This document shows, in pieces, positions 57,864-64,000 of a stretch of 64,000 nucleotides of DNA. Origin of the DNA: Absidia repens (taxonomy: Eukaryota; Mucoromycota; Mucoromycetes; Mucorales; Cunninghamellaceae); assembly GCA_002105175.1 (NCBI GenBank), contig MCGE01000010.1, positions 992,001 to 1,056,000 on the forward strand, given 5' to 3'. Numbering within the stretch: the first letter of the stretch is position 1; every line of letters begins with the position of its first letter. Position numbers and translations under genes: made by a program. Under the pieces are notes generated by a model that was given only the letters and a program-made list of their open reading frames with translations, was not told the DNA's origin and did no database searches.

Positions 57864-59025
57864 GATGATTTGTATATATTAAAAAAAAAAAAAAATAGGA
57901 AAGAAAAAAAAAAAAAAAAAAGGAGCGCTTATTTTATAAGGAAGATTTTTTTTTTTTTGAACGAACGGAAATGGAAATCTAAATGTGCTCCCTTGATTGA
58001 TTTGTGTGTCCTCCTCAATGAAATTGAGTGAACCCTAATTGTGTTCCGTGGACCCTTTACTACCTTTTTGTCGTTTTCCCTTCCCTTCGGGCTCCTATCT
58101 GAGGCATGATTGGTGCCTTAGCTAAGCTTGTGTTTACCGGACTTTAACATGATGATGCTGATGATGATATTTTTCACATTCTATTTCCCCCACAACTTGT
58201 CCCCACATACACAACATCTTACTCCGCCATTCTTCATTTTGGTGGAACATCATTTGTCTTGAAAAAAAAAAAAAAGAAACCTTGGATTGATAAACAAATG
58301 AAATGAGATATGATTTCAATCTTACACAGAAAGAAACCTGACATAATTTTCTGGAAATGAAGAGAAAAAGAAAAGATCATCGTTTTAACTCTCTTTCTTT
58401 TTGGCGATAGAAATATAAAAATAAAAAAACCATGATCTGCTCAACAACAGTCGATCCGTTTCTCCATCATTTCGGGGATGTCAGCAAACGAAAAGTTGCG
58501 TGTGAAGATCGGGCATTCTAGCTGAGACGCAACCTTCTTTTTCAATATAGGTCAAGGGCATGAACCTTCTTCACCCTGAAAAGGGTCGCTTGCCTGTCGT
58601 GATCTCAAAAAAAACAAAAATAAAAATAAAATATGATAGTCATGAGATGAAGATTTGATGAAGGGAAAAAAAAAAAGAGATGGATGTTTTATTATTTTGT
58701 ATACATATGCACACCTAAACTAAAAACAACAACCGATCTATACAACAAGTAAAACAAATAGATAATATATGGTAAATTATACTAAAAGACTAGTAAATAT
58801 ATGTGTAAGCATATATAAGGTGGATAACATAATCAATGGAAAGGGATTGTTTGATAAAAATACAGTTCAAAAGAATACAATATCAAGGGACACGCACCAT
58901 CCCCCACACAATACCCCGCCAATTCCGAAAAAAAAGTCCCGGGTCATCGTCCATCCGTCCATCGAGTGCTGAGCTTGTTCTCGTCATCCACAAAATCGAT
59001 TTGAGTCGTTTACTGGTGCCGAGAT
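57864..59025. other. Spacer with possible structured RNA, otherwise gene-free
   Basis: Upstream of the transporter gene is AT-rich sequence with two A/T homopolymers. The GC-richer blocks at about 58020-58140 and 58440-58610 contain small inverted repeats (AGGCATGATTGGTGCCT at about 58101; a 7-bp GTTGCGT/ACGCAAC stem at about 58495-58534). These could be structured non-coding RNA or regulatory DNA. I could not match them to a known class. No coding gene is supported. Confidence 0.35.
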
Positions 59026-59371
59026 TCATGTGTCCTGATCGCTCCATGTTGCTGCTGATAATAAAAGGATGTGGATGCATAGATAGCATGGCGACCATGA
59101 TGATGTTGTTTCTTGTTGACCACTTTTTTGGATGTTTATCACTCCTACATTTCTCGTCAAGTCATAATCACAATTTTTTGCTAATGTCACCTGGAACCGA
59201 GTAAAAGGCGGTACTTGAATCATGGTGAAAAAGATTTGTACCTTTGATCGCATCATTGTTTGTTGACTACTGTAAAATATATAGAGATGTTAGCTTCAGT
59301 GTCAAGTAATTGCAAGAACCAAATGTCTTGATGGGGGAGTGCTCTTTTTCTTACCTCCAAATCAATGCCAT
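59026..59371 (-). CDS. Possible small two- or three-exon gene, unrecognised
   Basis: A candidate only. ATG at 59371 begins MALIW, followed by a GTAAG donor (59354). A good acceptor (TATATATTTTACAG) leads in phase into SSQQTMMRSK and about 70 more residues to a stop near 59026. A further 51-nt in-frame segment (GTACAAATC...TTCCAG) could be removed without changing the frame. The predicted product (65-86 residues) has a hydrophobic C-terminal patch and no known motif. It could instead be a non-coding transcript. Confidence 0.3.
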
Positions 59372-59635
59372 TTTGTTGCTGTTGTTTTGCGGAGACGGGG
59401 AGAATTGGGTCAGTAATTGATCAAGTCAAAAATAAATAACTGATGCATGTAAATCCGCGGAGCCAGTAGACAGATCAGTGGGAATGTGTATTGTTTTCAA
59501 TAAAAGTATGTGAAGTTTTCAAAAACTTGTTTATTTCATATATGTAATCATTTTTAGGGGAAGGGAAGGCAAAAGTGAGAGAGAGATAACAAATAAAAGA
59601 AAAAAGAAGGGAGGGGTAATAAAAAAAAAATTAAC
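59372..59635. other. Spacer at RPA1 3' end
   Basis: AT-rich; includes the 3' flank of RPA1 and the upstream region of the doubtful small gene. Nothing else seen. Confidence 0.4.
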
Positions 59636-62395
59636 CTAAATCAACAATTTATCAATAGCGGCAGCCAATTCTTGACCTTCCCTGGCAAAGTCCACGGGCT
59701 GCGCTTCAACGACTTGATACTTGGTACGAGGCATATCCTATTCATCATCATCATCATCATCATCATCATAAAAAAGGCTCGTTAGTATCGTTGCCCATGA
59801 TTTCATTGCAAATACCATAGTTAACTTACATTGAATACTTGTGAAAATGCCTTGATCTTGAAGTTGTAAGTTTTGTAGGTAGCATCAGTAAATGTCGCTC
59901 GGAAGGCAGAGTCATCCGTTTCCCGTAAAGCCGCCAATTCGTTTGCACTTTTCTTCAGGAGGACCATACTAACTTCGTCAAAGGCATTACAGTACATATG
60001 GGAGGTAGCATCTTCAACACTGAATGCAAGCACATATTTGTATTCTGGAGCCTCATAGGTTCGTTGACATCTTTCGCATCGCCATCCTTGGGTTTCTTGT
60101 AACATCTTCTTGCGACATTCAGGACACGCTGGGTAAGAATGACTTTCAGATTTGATAAACATGATGGTTGCCCTGGTCATAAAGTAATCAGGCTATGAAA
60201 GAAAGAAAAACAGGAGTCAGTCCTAGTATCATAAATATCACCTGTCTCTTTTTTTTTTTTTTTTTTTTTTTTGACACTTACACTATCGCTTTCACCGAGT
60301 CTGTTATCCTTTGATTCTTGAATAGTCAATTTGGGGGTGTTTCGAGGCTGGAAGTCACCACCGTCGGTTGCCATTGCGTTGGTAAAGTTGGTGTAGCTAG
60401 CACTTTGGCCTTGGTTCTTGTACCTACAAAAGACATGGTTCAGTGTAAAGACCAATAAAAGTACAAATGCAAGTAAACTTACCATTGTTCCAATTTTTGA
60501 GCTTCAGGGAATGTTGGATCTCTCTTGACACTACCAGAAGAGGAGAGCGAAAGACTACGACCGTTGAAATCATTCACCCTAAGACCTTTGAAAGCCACAA
60601 TAGGAGTACCAGTAGCATCAAAAGATTCTGCCATGCGATCCCAAAGAGTCACTCTGATTTGCTTTTGGGTTTCATCTACAATAGCCAACTCCCTCTTCTT
60701 GGCCTGCAAATATATTCATATACATATATAATTTTGTAAGAATCCATTCGTTTTCTCTTTCACTCAGTATTCCTTTTTTAGGGGGGCGCATACTTACAGG
60801 TCTTCCACTGGCTTTGGATACAATTTCTTGGATACCGGCATCTTCACGGACAACACCGAGCGCATCTAAGAATTAAAAAAAAAATCATCCGTCAACAAAC
60901 CATCATCCATATCCATATGCAGTTTCATAATCATTTTATTTGCTTACCAACAACACTGCCTTTTTCTTTCTTATCCATATCCGCAATTTTCACAAAGTCG
61001 TAGTTCATTTCAGGGACAGCTTGTTCGTCCGAGCACTAAACATAAGAGGTGTTAATACAGTTACAGTACAAGAAAGCAAAGTACATCATCATTTGCCATA
61101 CCAATTCAACTTCAGTAGTATGATCGAATGAAAGTTCGTATTCATTGTTCAATGTGGAGAATTGTTTTTTGGCCATAGTGACACGGGCATGGGAAATATA
61201 ATACACCTACAACAATAACATCCCCCCCCAAAAAAAAAGGTGAGAAACAGCTCCCCATGGAATAATATACATATATGTGTAATACCTTTCCTTCTTCCAT
61301 AAGAGGGTACAAACGGTCCACTTGATCTTTGAACGCAGTTGCCTTGATTTCGCCCTATATTAACATCGCCAATATAAAAAAATTTAACCCAATGATTTCC
61401 CAAAGCATATTGATCCTGATAGAGCAGAGTGAGGGGAGCGAGGAATTTACTTACAGATTGATCCAATAAATTGACACTAAAAAGCTTGCCTTCTGAACGA
61501 GCGTTGGACCAGGTTTTGATATCGGATTTTTGAGTCACTCTAGCTTTGATCACCCATCTAAATATTAAATCGAGTCAATAAAAGATACTCCTCCTGCTAT
61601 TGCCCCTCCTATTTTATATATATTCATCCTTACTTGTTTTGATAAGGATTCAAGCCTTTGATTGGGAATAGGGAAGCTTCTAATTGCTTGTTGACAGAGT
61701 TGGTGGCGTAGCTGCTACCGCTGCTTTGCATGAAGAGAGGCTGAGCTTGCTGTTGTTGTTGCTGTTGTTGAGGGGCAGCAGATTGCTTGGCAGGCATCGC
61801 ACCTTCAATGCTGACAGGTTCACCGATACGCCCATTAGTATCGGTCGAGACAACATCCAGATGTAAAATAATAAGGATTCTAAAGGATGTAAAGAGGAAG
61901 AATAGAGGGCATATCAGTGCCTATTCTCTGTTCACATCTTATAGCCGTAATATACTTCGCTCTTCTTTGTAACTTACTTTCTGTTGTTTGCTTCATTGCA
62001 CACAGCTTCAGTAAGACGGACAATGCTGAATTTCTTAATTTGGCCTTCGTCAATAAGGGGAGAATGTACCGCCGCCAACATTGCTAAGGATCATAAAATA
62101 AAATAAAATACAAGTGAGCTCATCGATGTTACAAAGGTATCCTGTATGTATCAACTTACCTTGCATAAAGTGAGTTCCATCAGAGACGATAATTCTAAAA
62201 AAGAAAGCAGTGTCAAAAGGTACACTGTTACTTTTATTGTTATTGTTATTCTTTGATTTACCTGTAGCGCGTACCACCAGCAGAAGTAGCAATAGATTTG
62301 ACATTGATGACTTGCACTAAACAGTTTTTGTGAAGAGGATTCGATAAATCATTATCATGTAAAATTTTTACAGCACCTTGAGTAACTTGATCCAT
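59636..62395 (-). CDS. RFA1: Replication protein A 70-kDa subunit
   Basis: Largest subunit of the nuclear single-stranded-DNA-binding heterotrimer. The start [20 protein letters not shown] is at 62395 and TAG at 59636; about ten exons. N-terminal OB domain, then a linker with poly-Gln near 61755. Tandem DNA-binding OB folds follow: [20 protein letters not shown], then [20 protein letters not shown]. The third has [20 protein letters not shown]. The C-terminal OB fold has a C4 zinc site, CPECRKKM...CERC, and ends IDKLLI. This order and the zinc site are diagnostic. One intron near 60280 has a long sense A tract after its donor; another (59742-59770) holds a trinucleotide ATG/CAT repeat. Confidence 0.94.
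59741..59770. repeat. (ATC)n trinucleotide repeat in an RPA1 intron
   Basis: About nine copies of TCA/ATC on the plus strand, which is (ATG)n on the sense strand. They lie immediately upstream of the acceptor GAATAG of the last RPA1 intron. Probably length-polymorphic. Confidence 0.85.
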
Positions 62396-63203
62396 ATCTA
62401 CAATAATGTTGAATAAATACAATTAAAAGAAAAAGAAAAGTAAAAAAATCGAGCTCGCGAACCAAAAAAAAAAATACACTTGACTACGGGAACGCGCCAG
62501 TCTTATTTTTTTAAAACCCGCAGACCAACAACGACCGCGAATCGTCGGCTTTGATTGGCTTATTGAGCTAAGGTATCTTTCTTTCACATTTGGCGTACGA
62601 TACCGCATGCAATACCAGTACTTGCTAACATACAAGTGTAAAATGGTTAGTTCTTCGAATTGTTCCAGAAAGGATATATTTTATTATGAGTGAGGTATAC
62701 GAGAGGGGAGAAAGGGAGGGAGCAGGGCTTCATTAATATGGATAATATATAGAGAGTGGCAGTAGGTGGCAAGTATGAGACTGTGTGATGTGAAAAAATT
62801 ACCAGATGGTTGGGGAATATTAGGGTGCACTAACAGGCTAAATTTATAGTGGAAATCAGTGACATATCGATCATAGAAGCGATTGTAAATTGACAATGTT
62901 TGTTATATTTTACTTACAAAGCAAATATAATATATTCAAAGCTTGCCTATATGCATCATGGTTATCATTACCTCTAGTAATGACAATTGGAAAAGCAGAT
63001 CTCTTGATATTAGGCCCTGATTTATTTCTCTTTTTTCACCATGCCTCCATAGAAAAAGACAGATCTGCAGGAAAAGTTTAGTCAGTGCGATGACGGTGTT
63101 TCAATTTCTGATTTTTTGGCAAAAACCTACTCAATTGTTGGTTCTTTTAAAATCTTTCTATTTTTTTCGTTTGTCTTTACCTTTTTTTTCCCATCCAACT
63201 ATC
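62396..63203. promoter_or_regulatory. Divergent intergenic region RPA1 / SprT-like gene
   Basis: Separates two head-to-head DNA-maintenance genes. Near RPA1 there is a GC-richer patch with GGGAACGCGCCAG at about 62488 and ACGACCGCGAATCG at about 62528, where ACGCG could be an MCB-like cell-cycle element. The rest is AT-rich with a T-rich leader before 63204. No gene seen. Confidence 0.45.
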
Positions 63204-64000
63204 ATGACCGCTTCTGCTAGCGACCGTGTGATTAACGACAATGATGAAGATTTTGCTCGGAAACTACAACAAGAGGAGGATCGTCTTTACCAACAACATA
63301 TCCGTATGAAAGCCCTTGAGAAGCTTGACCAAGAATTTGCTAAAGGCTTACAACAAGAACTGACGTCCCAATCTTTGGAAACCGATCTTGCCTTGGCCCG
63401 ACAATTAGAAATGGAGTCTTATTTGGACAATACGTCATCATCACCATTAAAAACAACAACATCAACGACAAAAACAGCAATTCCGGTTGTAGATCTTGAT
63501 GACGGTGACACTCCCTTTGGTGCAAAGCGTAAATACCCTGCTGATGCTATTGATCTTGACGATGACTGTGACCCTGATTTAGCATTGGCTAGAAGATTAC
63601 AAAAGGAAGAAAACGACAAACAAAATCAGGTGGCAGGTCCCTCGTCGTCGGTTTCTACTGCTTGTGATGTGACGGATGAATTTGATCCGAACCCTGATCT
63701 TCATGGTCTTTTTCTGGCATTCAATGATCTTTACTTTTCTAGTAAACTATGTATGGTGGAGGTAAGCCTATATCCAAAGAAAAACTGCAATACTAAATTG
63801 GGTACCGATAATTCATTGTTTCTTTCTGTTTAATAATATTATTAGGTAAAGTGGTCGAAAAGAATGACTTCATGGTAAGGTGAAATTTGTCTGGGGAATG
63901 ATGTGATACAGTAGATTGATGTACTGACCTTTTTTTATTTGTGGTATGATCATTATCCTAGTGCTGGTACATGTCGATATCAATCTGCTGCGGGATTATG
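63204..64000 (+). CDS. SprT-family protease (Spartan/GCNA type), 3'-truncated
   Basis: Protease family that clears DNA-protein crosslinks. The start MTASASDRVINDNDEDFARK is at 63204. Exon 1 is 63204-63761, exon 2 is 63846-63874, exon 3 starts at 63962 and runs off the window. The SprT-like domain opens with NPDLHGLFLAFNDLYFSSKL and continues MVEVKWSKRMTSCAGTCRYQ across two introns. The HExxH metal site lies beyond the window, so activity cannot be confirmed. The N-terminal 150 residues hold three related acidic helices: DEDFARKLQQEEDRL, DTDLALARQLEMES-like and DPDLALARRLQKEEND. They resemble ubiquitin-binding helices, an inference. It shares a promoter region with RPA1, also a genome-maintenance gene. 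Confidence 0.85.

Noticed and set aside
58883..59204. Overlapping ORFs on both strands near 59 kb
   Set aside because: They conflict with each other and show no family signature; only the minus-strand spliced candidate was kept, at low confidence.
1..64000. CRISPR arrays, rRNA or tRNA genes
   Set aside because: No regularly spaced direct repeats with unique spacers, no rRNA blocks, and no A-box/B-box pairs with a tRNA fold were recognised by eye. A covariance search was not possible here.

Overview
The window is nuclear DNA of a filamentous fungus, most likely an early-diverging one (Mucoromycota, probably Mucorales). This rests on several things seen together: short introns with GTAAGT-like donors and TAG/CAG acceptors, AT-rich spacers full of homopolymers, glutamine-rich protein tails, and the gene set (Sla1-type SH3 protein, AP-1-like bZIP with a DUF3425-type tail, Pho80-type cyclin, Atg22-family transporter). 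The species cannot be fixed from sequence alone. There is no operon structure. I saw no tRNA, rRNA or CRISPR array.

Layout, left to right: the 3' part of a coiled-coil gene (1-1572, +); ribonucleotide reductase large subunit (2837-5771, -); mitochondrial rhomboid protease (6070-7547, -); a SAPS-domain Sit4/PP6 phosphatase partner (8044-12117, -); a repeat-rich gap; a PLD6/Zucchini-like single-HKD protein (15028-16652, -); an unrecognised gene (17061-17942, -); a DCAF4/WDR21-type WD40 gene (18123-19775, +); another repeat-rich gap; a Pho80/Clg1-type cyclin (22209 to about 24529, -); ATP synthase subunit b (25440-26592, +); PIG-Y (26851-27258, +, with an apparent frameshift); casein kinase 1 (28032-30142, +); repeat; RPB2 (32763-37067, -); TTI2 (37240-38689, +, with an apparent frameshift); Sla1 (39022-42909, +); mitochondrial ribosomal protein mL54 (43480-43941, -); amino acid permease (45554-47503, +); a pair of convergent repeat copies; an AP-1-like bZIP (51420-53700, -); NEDD8 (54737-55224, -); Atg22-family transporter (55661-57863, -); a doubtful small gene (59026-59371, -); RPA1 (59636-62395, -); and the 5' part of a SprT-family DNA-protein-crosslink protease (63204-64000, +).

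Most genes are housekeeping: DNA precursor synthesis and repair (RNR1, RPA1, SprT-like), transcription (RPB2), mitochondria (rhomboid, ATP4, mL54), signalling (CK1, cyclin, SAPS, TTI2), endocytosis (Sla1), transport, and ubiquitin-like conjugation (NEDD8, with DCAF4 as a likely cullin-ligase substrate receptor). Three pairs are head-to-head with short shared promoters: 17942/18123, 37067/37240 and 62395/63204.

The most notable undescribed structure is a non-coding interspersed repeat family, about 0.4-1.4 kb per copy. It has at least six divergent copies in both orientations (near 1.9-2.3, 13.3-14.7, 20.4-21.25, 31.0-32.2, 48.1-48.9 and 49.85-50.6 kb). All share a CGCCCACGTG-like box, a pyrimidine tract, a strongly conserved core and AATAAA-containing tails. 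Two genes (PIG-Y and TTI2) each need exactly one extra base at or next to a homopolymer to restore a conserved reading frame.
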